A stretch of DNA of 14,100 nt from Actinomycetes bacterium (lineage in GTDB: Bacteria; Actinomycetota; Acidimicrobiia; Acidimicrobiales; Palsa-688), in NCBI GenBank assembly GCA_021827225.1, contig JAKAXG010000038.1, forward strand, positions 1-14,100, written 5' to 3'. A model generated the notes under the pieces. It ran no database searches and was not told the origin of the DNA. It saw nothing but the letters and a program-made list of their open reading frames with translations. Both the position numbers and the translations under genes were made by a program. Below are positions 6,947 to 13,434 of this stretch, in pieces; position 1 is the first letter of the stretch, and every line of letters begins with the position of its first letter.

Positions 6947-8745
6947 CCGGGCTTCCCCTTCGGGATGTTGGTGGAGACGATGGAGCCGTCGGAGCTGACG
7001 GTGGCCACCCAGCGGGCGTTGTTGGAGCTGCTCGGGTTGTAGGCGCCCTGCTTGCCGTTGTAGGGCGAGACGGTGCTGGGGCTGTAGCAGATCTCCCGGA
7101 CGTCGTTGGGGATGGTGTACTGGTCCTGGCTGAAGCCCCACAGGCCCATGGGGCCTTCTCGGGGCGGGTAGTTGAACATCCCCTGCTGGAAGGTCTGGGG
7201 GGTCAGGTCCGGGCCGGCCATCTGGATGCCGATGGCCAGTTGGTCCATCTGGGCGTAGATGAGGTTGACGAAGAAGGCCGGCTCGTCGCTGCGGACGGTC
7301 TTGTAGGCGGCGTAGCCGATGGTCTGGGTGTACGGGACGGTGGGACCGTTGGGGCTGATGCCGAAGGCGTGGGCGGCGAAGTTCTGGTTCCACAGCTGCG
7401 CCGTGTAGTCCTGGTCGGTCAGGGCGGTCCCGACGATCACGAACTCGGGCAGGTAGTTCTGCTGGTTGCCCTGGCCGGAGAGGTAGACCGGGAAGATGGG
7501 GTCGCAGCCGCAGATGACAGTGGTGTAGCCGTGCGACTTGAGATTCGAGATCAGGTTGGCGGCCTGCTGCGACATGGTCCCGAGGTCCAGGCTGTAGGTG
7601 AACACGTCGGCCTGGCAGCCCGCCTTGGCCATGATCTGCTTGGCCACCGCCACCGACTCCTGGTACCAGCTGTTCTCCGGGGCGAGCAGGGCGAACTTGC
7701 GGGGGGCGTTCTTGAGCGAGCCGCCGGCGTAGGCGGCCGGTGTGCCCTGGGGGCACAGCTTCTGCACCGCGTACACCGCCGAGAGGGAGGCCACGTCGGT
7801 CCCGTCGGTGGCTACGGACCAGGTGAACGGGGCGTGCTGCTGGTGCCAGGCCCGGGACATGTAGGGGTCGCCGAAGGCCATCACCCCCTGCTTGGCCAGC
7901 GCGTCGGCGTACGGCTCCGACTCAGCCGATAGGTCGGCGAAGGCTTTCATCGACTTGACCGTCAGGGCGTCGGCCTCGGCCTGCGCCTGGCCGGTTCCGA
8001 GCAGCTCGTTCGAGAGGGAACCCTGCCCGTTGTAGAAGTGGACGACGATCTTGCGGCCGTAGAACTGGAAGTGGCTGTTGAAGTACTGGGCCAGGGCCTG
8101 GACCGTCCGCTCCGTGTCGGCGTTGGTGTCCCTGAGCGACGCCCCGGCCAGCTGGGCGAGGGTCTGCTGGAAGCTCTGGTCGTTGGTGAGGCGGAAGCTC
8201 ACGTTGATGGTGTTGCCGGTGACCCCCATGGCCGTCGCTCCCCCGTTGTTGCCGCTGAACTTCTCGCACGGCGGCGAGTAGGGGTCCCCGGGGATCTGAA
8301 GGCTCTGGCCCCCGCAGGGGACCACCTTGGCGGCACCCTGGGTGGCGGCCACCTGCCCGCTGTGGGATGGGGCCGTCCCCGCCGTGCCCGCCTGGGAGGC
8401 GCCGGCGGCGGCGGTTCCGGCCGTGGTGGAGCCGGCGGAGGCGGTGGACGCCCCGGCCGAGGAGGCCCCGCCGGCCGAGCCGCTGGACCCGGCCGGGGAC
8501 CCGGACCCGGCGCTCAGCGCCCCGGAGCTGCCGCTGGAGAGGGTGCCGGACGACCCGGCCGCCACGGTGGCCGCCTTGGGCACCCGGCTGGGAACGAACA
8601 GGGCCACGATCACCAGTACCGCTACCAGCACGGCCATCGGCCCGTAGCCGCGGAAGAGACGCTGGAATACGCTGAAATAGCCGGGCGGCGGGCTGGAGGG
8701 GGCGCGCGTCCCCCTGCCCGCCGCCCCGTTCGACGGGGCGGTCAT
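6928..8745 (-). CDS. ABC transporter substrate-binding protein, Liv/HAAT type (type I periplasmic fold), membrane-tethered
   Basis: This 605-residue protein starts with about 35 cytoplasmic residues and one hydrophobic helix (about 36-51). A Ser/Gly/Ala/Thr low-complexity linker of roughly 80 residues (about 58-137) follows. From about 140 comes a globular domain with a Cys pair (Cys144, Cys160 around GDPYSPP) leading into GNNGGATAMGVTGNTINVSF. The rest looks like a Peripla_BP_6 binding protein: FYGRKIVVHFYNGQG, the hinge-like KFALLAPENSWYQESVAVAKQI, then TVICGCDPIFPVYL. No lipobox Cys is visible, so it seems held by the N-terminal helix rather than a lipid. It should capture substrate outside the membrane and deliver it to the fused permease encoded next. 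The ligand is unknown; Liv-type proteins bind amino acids, short amides, urea or aromatic acids. Its GAGGAG binding site overlaps the last codons of the preceding gene, so co-translation is likely. Confidence 0.9.
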   Translation of the reverse strand: MTAPSNGAAGRGTRAPSSPPPGYFSVFQRLFRGYGPMAVLVAVLVIVALFVPSRVPKAATVAAGSSGTLSSGSSGALSAGSGSPAGSSGSAGGASSAGASTASAGSTTAGTAAAGASQAGTAGTAPSHSGQVAATQGAAKVVPCGGQSLQIPGDPYSPPCEKFSGNNGGATAMGVTGNTINVSFRLTNDQSFQQTLAQLAGASLRDTNADTERTVQALAQYFNSHFQFYGRKIVVHFYNGQGSLSNELLGTGQAQAEADALTVKSMKAFADLSAESEPYADALAKQGVMAFGDPYMSRAWHQQHAPFTWSVATDGTDVASLSAVYAVQKLCPQGTPAAYAGGSLKNAPRKFALLAPENSWYQESVAVAKQIMAKAGCQADVFTYSLDLGTMSQQAANLISNLKSHGYTTVICGCDPIFPVYLSGQGNQQNYLPEFVIVGTALTDQDYTAQLWNQNFAAHAFGISPNGPTVPYTQTIGYAAYKTVRSDEPAFFVNLIYAQMDQLAIGIQMAGPDLTPQTFQQGMFNYPPREGPMGLWGFSQDQYTIPNDVREICYSPSTVSPYNGKQGAYNPSSSNNARWVATVSSDGSIVSTNIPKGKPGCPIPS

Positions 8746-8753
8746 CTGTGCTT

Positions 8754-10304
8754 CTACTCCTCGAAGTTGACGGTGTACTGAGCGCGGCGCATCATCCGCC
8801 GGTCGACCTCGGCGAGCAGGCCGAGCAGGCCGAGGCCGGCCAGCCCGATGCCGAGCAGGGGGCCGCCGGCGCCGTAGTGCACCGCAGCGGCGTTGGTCAC
8901 CGGGGCCACCTGGGGGGACCCGGCCCGCCCCGACACCGGGGCGCTGCCCCCGGATCCGGCCCCCCCGCTGCTACCGGGCAGGGCGCCCGTCGACGGGCTG
9001 AGCGCCGACCCCGACATCCCGCCGACGGACGGCGACGGGGCGGCGGTCAGGGCGGCACCGGTAGCGCCACCGCTGCCCGTGGCGGAAGAGAGGTCACCGG
9101 CCGGGCTGTTCCCGCCGAGGGTGATGGACCCGAGCAGGCTCAGGTTGTACGGGTTGGCGGCGACCGCCGAGCTGGAGGAGTTGACCCCGCCGAGCCCGGC
9201 GGACAGGAAGCCTCCCCCGTTGACCGAGGCGATGGCGATCTGCGCCACCGTGATCGGCGTGTCGGACTGGCACAGGGCCTGGACCAGCTGGCTCGGCTCC
9301 GCCGGGCTGAAGCCGTTCTCCAGGCCCCCGAACACCTGCTGCTGGGCGCCCTCGGTGGCGTTGAGGCCGGCGTTGATGGCGTTGTCGCGGGTGTTGTTCG
9401 GGACCGCCTCGATCTGCAGGGCCGAGACCGACTGGACCCCCCGCTCGACCGACGACTGCGGGAAGAGCACCTTCAGGCCCACCGTGGCGAGGACCTGGTT
9501 GACGGCGTCCTGCAGCGCCGCCGGGCTCTGATCGGTGGGCACCGGGGTCCCGGCGATCTGCAGGGAGCCGAGGGTGAACGACCCGCTGGGTTCGGCGGCA
9601 CCGCCCGACGGATAGACGGACTCCCAGTGCAGGCCGGTCATCTTGACCAGGCCGTTGGCGATGCTGAGAGCGCCGATGTCGGATGTGGCCCCGGCCTCGC
9701 GCTGGCCGTTCACCAGGCCCGACCAGGCCCGGGTGGCCATGTTGGACACGGTGAACGCCGCGGTGGTCAGGGGGGCGAAGCTGGTGTCCGCCTCGCCGTA
9801 GGGGGTGGCCGTCGCCTTCACGAACTCGTTGGACCCGAACGACGGCTGGGAGGTCCCGGTCGACGGGTCCGGTTGCTGGCTGATGCCCTTGTCCGCTCCC
9901 GGTTGGCCGGTCTCCGTCTCGAGGGGTTGGGGCACCTGGTCCGGTTTGAACGACTGGCTGCCGCAGTTGTAGCCGGTCAGGGAGGTGCCGATGGCGCCCA
10001 GGTCCACCCCCTGGGACTGGGCCCGGGCGATGCCGTTGGTGTGGCCGGCCAGGGCCTCCCCGAGGGTCACCCCGACAGCCAGTGACCCGTCGTGCGGGGC
10101 GACCGTCAGCGACTGGGCGTAGGAGGATCCCTGCCCGGGTGAGGGCGCCGCCTGGGCGCCCGGAGCGGTCACGATCATCACCGCTCCCGTCGCTGCCACG
10201 GCCGCCGATACACCACCGGCCAACCACTTGACCTGTCGCCGCCTCGGCACTTGTGCAGTTCCCCCAGCTCGTCTTGCGGTGAAAGGCGATCCCCCGCCTT
10301 TCAT
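8754..10304 (-). CDS. Secreted protein of unknown function with C-terminal membrane anchor, first gene of the Liv-type cluster
   Basis: I do not recognise a characterised family for this 516-residue protein. It has a basic N-terminus (RRRQVKWLAGG), a hydrophobic stretch and a likely signal peptidase site after GAQA (about residue 52). A globular region of about 340 residues rich in small and beta-forming residues follows (for example IGALSIANGLVKMTGLHWES and FTLGSLQIAGTPVP). Next come a Ser/Gly/Pro/Ala linker (about 397-480), one C-terminal helix (about 481-499) and a short basic cytoplasmic tail (DRRMMRR...FEE). It should be displayed outside and anchored at its C-terminus. Only two Cys (GYNCGS, ALCQSD) lie in the mature part and could pair. 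Its last codons (GAG GAG TAG) supply the ribosome binding site of the binding protein 8 nt on. The start is uncertain: ATG 10304 lies in a hairpin and lacks a strong site, while GTG 10250 gives a tighter signal peptide with GGGGGAA upstream. Confidence 0.75.
   Translation of the reverse strand: MKGGGSPFTARRAGGTAQVPRRRQVKWLAGGVSAAVAATGAVMIVTAPGAQAAPSPGQGSSYAQSLTVAPHDGSLAVGVTLGEALAGHTNGIARAQSQGVDLGAIGTSLTGYNCGSQSFKPDQVPQPLETETGQPGADKGISQQPDPSTGTSQPSFGSNEFVKATATPYGEADTSFAPLTTAAFTVSNMATRAWSGLVNGQREAGATSDIGALSIANGLVKMTGLHWESVYPSGGAAEPSGSFTLGSLQIAGTPVPTDQSPAALQDAVNQVLATVGLKVLFPQSSVERGVQSVSALQIEAVPNNTRDNAINAGLNATEGAQQQVFGGLENGFSPAEPSQLVQALCQSDTPITVAQIAIASVNGGGFLSAGLGGVNSSSSAVAANPYNLSLLGSITLGGNSPAGDLSSATGSGGATGAALTAAPSPSVGGMSGSALSPSTGALPGSSGGAGSGGSAPVSGRAGSPQVAPVTNAAAVHYGAGGPLLGIGLAGLGLLGLLAEVDRRMMRRAQYTVNFEE
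10280..10303 (-). promoter_or_regulatory. Hairpin at the start codon of the unknown secreted protein
   Basis: Perfect 9-bp arms, TGAAAGGCG (10280-10288) and CGCCTTTCA (10295-10303), enclose a 6-nt loop. In the minus-strand transcript the stem begins at the second base of the proposed ATG (10304-10302), so folding would hide that start. If translation instead begins at GTG 10250, the hairpin sits in the 5' leader. A purine-rich stretch, GAGCTGGGGGAAC, lies between hairpin and GTG. A regulatory role is inference. Confidence 0.45.
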
Positions 10305-10395
10305 TGACGGCTGACCTATTCGCCGGCCGAGCCCCGATCTCCTTCCCGGAATCTGGCCGGCCGCATGCCTGTTCCGGTAGGCGGGAGCGCTGCCA

Positions 10396-11409
10396 CTAGT
10401 CGCCGCGCCGGCGACGGAGCACGGCCAGGCGCACGAACCCGATGCCCTTCAGCCGATGGGGTCGGATGCCCTGGACCGAGAAGCGGGGGTCGTCGCGGAA
10501 GGTCTCGGCGAGCGACGGGGAGATCAGGACCGAGCCCGGGCGGGCGGCGATGGTGGCGCGGGCCGCCAGGTTCACCACCGGGCCGAAGAGGTCGCCGCCC
10601 TGCGAGACGACCGACCCCGACGCCACCCCCACCCGGACCGACGGCAGTTCGGGTGAGTCGAACGTCTCCGCCAGGGACAGGGCGATCTCGCCGACCTGGT
10701 CGATGTCGGAGCTGAACATGACCTCGTCGCCGATCATCTTGATCACCCGGCCGCCGCCGCCGACGACCTGGTCGGTGGCCAGCACCTCGAAGCGCTCGAT
10801 CAGCTCGGCCGTCTCCCGGTCGCTCAGCTGCTCGCTGAGCGACGTGAAGCCCACCAGGTCGGCGAATCCCACCGCCGTCACCGGGCTGTCCTCGCCGGTC
10901 CCGCCCCAGGTCGCCTGCCTGGTGGCCGAATCCAGCAGGTGCCGGCGGAAGAGGTACCCGACCACCTTCTCCAGCTCGTCGATGCGTTCCCGGTTCAGCA
11001 TGTCCTCGCCGCTGGAGGCCAGGCGGTCGGACCAGAACCCCACTACGGCGTCGGCCATGCGCGCCGCGGCCAGGCCCAGGGTGCGGGCCATGTGGAGCAG
11101 GTCGGCGTTGTCCAGGCCGCCGGTCTCGACCAGATGCCGGACCCGGCGCAGGGCCTCCACGTCGGCGTCGAGATATCCGTCCTCCCCGACGGGCAGGTCC
11201 GGGAGCCCCATGGCCCGCCGCAACCTCCTGGCCAGCTCGAGATCGACACCCGACTCGCTGGCCAGCTCGGCCCCGCTCAGGCGCCGGCTGTCGGGCATCA
11301 CCGCGGCGGCGATGAGCTCCGGGGAGGGCAGGACGGTTGCGCCGGCGCCGGTAGGCGCCGGGCCGAGGTCCGGATCCTCCGGCTGGCGGGTCAGTTGCGG
11401 TCCCGCCAC
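10396..11409 (-). CDS. Class III adenylate cyclase with N-terminal regulatory domain (Rv1264-like)
   Basis: This 337-residue soluble protein makes cAMP from ATP. Residues about 30-165 form a helical regulatory region (ELASESGVDLELARRLRRAMGLP, then ALRRVRHLVETG) resembling the autoinhibitory domain of mycobacterial Rv1264, with a faint MerR-like look. Residues about 175-335 are the catalytic domain. Every key residue is visible: metal-binding Asp184 (GFADLVGFTS) and Asp228 (KMIGDEVMF), adenine-selecting Lys224 and Asp273 (GDLFGPVVN), and transition-state Asn280 and Arg284 (VNLAAR). The Lys/Asp pair favours ATP over GTP. The catalytic unit must dimerise. The start is GTG at 11409; a stop in frame at 11452-11454 limits alternatives. 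It overlaps the end of a 46-codon gene by 19 nt, suggesting coupled translation. It lies on the same strand as, and 91 nt upstream of, the Liv-type cluster. No transmembrane segment is present. Confidence 0.92.
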   Translation of the reverse strand: MAGPQLTRQPEDPDLGPAPTGAGATVLPSPELIAAAVMPDSRRLSGAELASESGVDLELARRLRRAMGLPDLPVGEDGYLDADVEALRRVRHLVETGGLDNADLLHMARTLGLAAARMADAVVGFWSDRLASSGEDMLNRERIDELEKVVGYLFRRHLLDSATRQATWGGTGEDSPVTAVGFADLVGFTSLSEQLSDRETAELIERFEVLATDQVVGGGGRVIKMIGDEVMFSSDIDQVGEIALSLAETFDSPELPSVRVGVASGSVVSQGGDLFGPVVNLAARATIAARPGSVLISPSLAETFRDDPRFSVQGIRPHRLKGIGFVRLAVLRRRRGD

Positions 11410-11531
11410 CAGCCGACGAGCATGCGGTAGAGCAGCCCTCGGCGCGGCTCTTCAGCCCGACCGGCTCCGTAGAAGCGCTGGAACGCGGCCGTGTCGTCGG
11501 GGCCCGGTGTCCGCTCTTGGGGATCGGTCAT
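11391..11531 (-). CDS. Small protein of 46 residues, overlapping the adenylate cyclase start
   Basis: A short frame runs from ATG (11531-11529) to TGA (11393-11391). It encodes a polar, charged N-half (MTDPQERTPGPDD) and an aromatic/basic C-half (FQRFYGAGR, then LLYRMLVGWWRDRN). I know no family for it. Support comes from codon use (about 83% G or C in third positions, like its neighbours), a TAGAAT -10-like box exactly 7 nt before the ATG, no other gene using this stretch, and a 19-nt overlap with the cyclase start that suggests coupling. There is no Shine-Dalgarno sequence, which fits a leaderless transcript. It could be a small partner or regulator of the cyclase, or only a leader peptide that delivers ribosomes to the cyclase GTG. 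The Trp-Trp-Arg end could bind a membrane or protein surface. Function is unknown. Confidence 0.6.
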   Translation of the reverse strand: MTDPQERTPGPDDTAAFQRFYGAGRAEEPRRGLLYRMLVGWWRDRN

Positions 11532-11538
11532 GGGCTCG

Positions 11539-11544
11539 ATTCTA
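11539..11544 (-). promoter_or_regulatory. Candidate leaderless -10 box for the small gene and cyclase
   Basis: On the minus strand TAGAAT (one mismatch from TATAAT, and fitting TANNNT) is followed by 7 nt and then the ATG of the 46-codon gene. That spacing is typical of leaderless actinobacterial transcripts. The 72-nt gap after the thiolase gene would therefore contain both a terminator-like hairpin and a new promoter. No good -35 box is seen. Confidence 0.45.
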
Positions 11545-11555
11545 AAGAGAAGTGT

Positions 11556-11583
11556 GGCCGCCGTCGGGGAACCGGCGGCGGCC
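11556..11583 (-). terminator. Terminator-like hairpin after the thiolase gene
   Basis: Arms GGCCGCCG (11556-11563) and CGGCGGCC (11576-11583) pair perfectly around a 12-nt centre, starting 20 nt past the thiolase stop. On the minus strand a pyrimidine-rich, partly U-rich stretch (ACTTCTCTTT) follows within a few bases. This fits a weak intrinsic terminator for the DUF35-thiolase transcript. The U-tract is interrupted, so the call is tentative. Confidence 0.45.
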
Positions 11584-11603
11584 CCACCGTGAGGGACCGG
11601 CGC

Positions 11604-12812
11604 TCAGGCCGCCGCCCGCTCCAGGATGTGCACCCCGCAGGCCGAGCCCAGGCCGATGACGTGGGCCAGGCCGACCTTGGCGTCGGCGATCTGGCGGTCT
11701 CCCGCCTCGCCGCGCAGGTGGTGGCAGACCTCCCAGATGTTGGCGATGCCGGTCGCGGCGATGGGATGACCCTTCGACTGCAGGCCGCCGGAGACGTTCA
11801 CGGGTGTCCTGCCGTCTCGCCAGGGGGCGCCGGACTCGAAGAACGGCACCGCCTCGCCGGGCTTGCAGAGCATCAGGTTGTCGTAGTGGACCAGCTCGGC
11901 GGTGGCGAAGCAGTCGTGCAGCTCCACCAGGTCGAGGTCCTCCGGCGCCACCCCCGCCTGGGCGTACGCCTGCTGGGCGGCGTTGCGGGTGAGGGTGTTG
12001 ACGTTCGGCAGGACCTGGCAGGCCTCCTCCCACGGGTCGGTGGTGAGCACCGACGCCGAGACCTTGACGGCCCGCCGCTGCTGGTCCGGCGACAGCGTCT
12101 TCAGCTTGGCGCCCGACACCACCACGGCGGCGGCCGCCCCGTCGCAGTTGGCGGAGCACATGGGCCGGGTGTTCGGGTAGGCGATCATGACGTCGTTCAT
12201 GATCTGCTCGAGGGTCATCCGCTTGCTGTACGCGGCCAGCGGGTTGAGGGTGGAGTGGGCGTGGTTCTTCTCCGAGATACGGGCGAACAGCTCGAACGAC
12301 GCGCCGCCGTACCTGTGCCCGTACTCCATGCCGATCTGGGCGAACACGCCGGGCATGGTCTCGGTCCCGACCCGGCCGTCGACGGGGGCCACGGCCCCGA
12401 AGCGGCCGTGCGGGGCGTACACGTTGGCTCCGTCCTTGGCCCGGCCGCCCGAGCCCAGCAGGCCGGCGCCGGCCAGCTTCTCCACCCCGACGGCCAGGCC
12501 CATGTCGCACTCGCCCGCCTTGACGGCCATGATGGCGGTGCGCAGGGCGGTGGCCCCGGTGGCGCAGGCGTTCGCCACGTTGTAGACGGGGATGCCGGTC
12601 TGGCCGATCTGCTTCTGCAGCTGCTGGCCGATGCCGGCGTTGGCGGCCATGAGGTTCCCGGCGGCCAGCACCCCTATGTCCTTCATGGTCACCTGGGCGT
12701 CGGCCAGCGCTTTCATGGCCGCTTCGGCCGCCAGGTCCACGGTGTCGAGTTCGGGGTGCTTCCCGAACTTGGTCATGTGGATCCCGAGGATCCAGATGTC
12801 GTCGCTAGCCAC
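11604..12812 (-). CDS. Thiolase-family acyl-CoA acetyltransferase / lipid-transfer-type thiolase
   Basis: This 402-residue thiolase is of the SCP2/lipid-transfer-like group that pairs with DUF35 proteins. The nucleophilic Cys83 sits in NVANACATGATAL. His299 (ELHDCFATAE) and His349 (GGLQSKGHPIAATG) match the conserved His motifs. Cys392 lies in the C-terminal GLGSACGVHIL, so the catalytic set looks intact, unlike non-thiolytic relatives. Expected chemistry is thiolytic cleavage or Claisen-type condensation of acyl-CoA substrates in the cytoplasm; the chain type is not readable. The start is GTG at 12812, with GAGGGAGA about 7 nt upstream. That site lies in the last codons of the DUF35 gene, only 2 nt away, so the two are co-translated and probably form a complex. 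An in-frame ATG 12 codons on (MTKFGKHPEL) is a weaker alternative because it would remove the first beta-strand. A hairpin follows the stop. Confidence 0.92.
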   Translation of the reverse strand: MASDDIWILGIHMTKFGKHPELDTVDLAAEAAMKALADAQVTMKDIGVLAAGNLMAANAGIGQQLQKQIGQTGIPVYNVANACATGATALRTAIMAVKAGECDMGLAVGVEKLAGAGLLGSGGRAKDGANVYAPHGRFGAVAPVDGRVGTETMPGVFAQIGMEYGHRYGGASFELFARISEKNHAHSTLNPLAAYSKRMTLEQIMNDVMIAYPNTRPMCSANCDGAAAAVVVSGAKLKTLSPDQQRRAVKVSASVLTTDPWEEACQVLPNVNTLTRNAAQQAYAQAGVAPEDLDLVELHDCFATAELVHYDNLMLCKPGEAVPFFESGAPWRDGRTPVNVSGGLQSKGHPIAATGIANIWEVCHHLRGEAGDRQIADAKVGLAHVIGLGSACGVHILERAAA

Positions 12813-12814
12813 CT

Positions 12815-13216
12815 TCAGTCTCCCTCTACTGGTTCGAACCCGAAGCCGATGGCCTCGGTGCCCTCGTCGTCCGTGCCGACCACGTAGGTCGCCAGGCGGA
12901 CCTTCATGCCGGTGCGGACATGCTCCGGGTCGGCCGGCGTGTTCATGACGTTGCCCCGCACGCTGGTCCCGTCGCAGTCGACCACGCCGGCCACGAACGG
13001 CACGGGGATCCCCGGGGCGGCGTACGCCACGATGGTGAACGTCCGCAGCTCGCCCTCGGTCGCCACCTCGCGCGGCTTGAACGACGTGCCCCCGCATGCC
13101 GCGCAGGCGTTGCGCCGGTCGAAGTACCGGGCGCCGCACGACTCGCACTCATGGGCCACCAGGTGGGGACGATCACCGAGGACCAGATAGTCGACCAGCG
13201 GGACCTGCTTCCCCAT
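12815..13216 (-). CDS. DUF35 zinc-ribbon/OB-fold acyl-CoA-binding partner of the thiolase
   Basis: This 133-residue protein has the DUF35 layout. An N-terminal helix (VPLVDYLVLG) comes first, then a rubredoxin-like zinc ribbon with Cys24-x2-Cys27 and Cys38-x2-Cys41 (HECESCG, CAACGG). An OB-fold from about 50 to 130 follows, with GELRTFTIVAYA, FVAGVVDCDG and a TGMKVRLATYV strand. DUF35 proteins assemble with thiolases and thiolase-like aldolases: ChsH2/Ltp2 in steroid side-chain degradation, and the archaeal acetoacetyl-CoA thiolase/HMG-CoA synthase complex. There they bind or channel the CoA substrate. The ATG at 13216 is chosen because AGGGAGA lies 5-6 nt upstream and homology starts there; an upstream in-frame extension lacks family similarity. 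It is first in a two-gene unit with the thiolase and is divergent from the coiled-coil gene. Confidence 0.9.
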   Translation of the reverse strand: MGKQVPLVDYLVLGDRPHLVAHECESCGARYFDRRNACAACGGTSFKPREVATEGELRTFTIVAYAAPGIPVPFVAGVVDCDGTSVRGNVMNTPADPEHVRTGMKVRLATYVVGTDDEGTEAIGFGFEPVEGD

Positions 13217-13297
13217 GCTTTCTCCCTTGCCTATGGCTGCCGGCCCCTCGCCGACCGAGTGAGAGTAGCGCCCCGCCGCCCGCCCCGACCAGCAAAC

Positions 13298-13311
13298 CAC
13301 CGAAATCGGTG
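13298..13311. promoter_or_regulatory. Dyad-symmetric site in the divergent intergenic region (candidate operator)
   Basis: CACCGAAATCGGTG has perfect 6-bp arms around a central AA and is AT-richer than its surroundings. It lies about 80 bp upstream of the DUF35 start and about 125 bp upstream of the coiled-coil gene. The symmetry fits a dimeric repressor such as a TetR-type regulator. No regulator gene is visible next to it, so the role is inference. Confidence 0.35.
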
Positions 13312-13389
13312 CTCTCTATCCAGGCGGGCTGCGGCCCCGGTGACATCCCGGTCCCGGCCCGTTCTTCCGGTTCCGCCGGACGCCGCCGC

Positions 13390-13407
13390 CCGGGTGGAAC
13401 CACCCGG
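13390..13407. promoter_or_regulatory. Perfect 8-2-8 palindrome upstream of the coiled-coil gene (candidate operator)
   Basis: CCGGGTGGAACCACCCGG has 8-bp perfect arms with a central AA and ends 27 nt before the GTG at 13435. It would cover the -35 region of a promoter whose -10 (CAACCT, 13422-13427, a poor match) lies 7 nt before the GTG. The short centre favours a protein-binding dyad over a hairpin, although a 7-bp stem with a GAAC loop is possible. Confidence 0.4.
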
Positions 13408-13434
13408 CTTCTCCGGTAGGGCAACCTGTAGCCC

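Noticed and set aside
6947..7756. Upstream extension of the fused permease frame by 270 codons
   Set aside because: It is the binding-protein gene read in another frame, Pro/Arg/Gly-rich without membrane segments.
8380..8580. Apparent tandem repeat or minisatellite
   Set aside because: The repetitive look comes from Ser/Gly/Ala/Thr codons of the binding-protein linker. No fixed repeat unit could be defined.
10240..10303. Complete c-di-AMP (ydaO) riboswitch
   Set aside because: Only one short core-like segment is seen. The other hallmark blocks (a GGGGUGAA-type segment and the 3' GUCAGCUAACCU-type block) are absent at the expected places, so I list only a candidate structured leader.
13262..13295. 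Minus-strand promoter for DUF35 (TTGCTG with TACTCT)
   Set aside because: The spacing between the two boxes is 22 nt, too long for a normal promoter, and the -35 match is poor. It is not listed as a feature.
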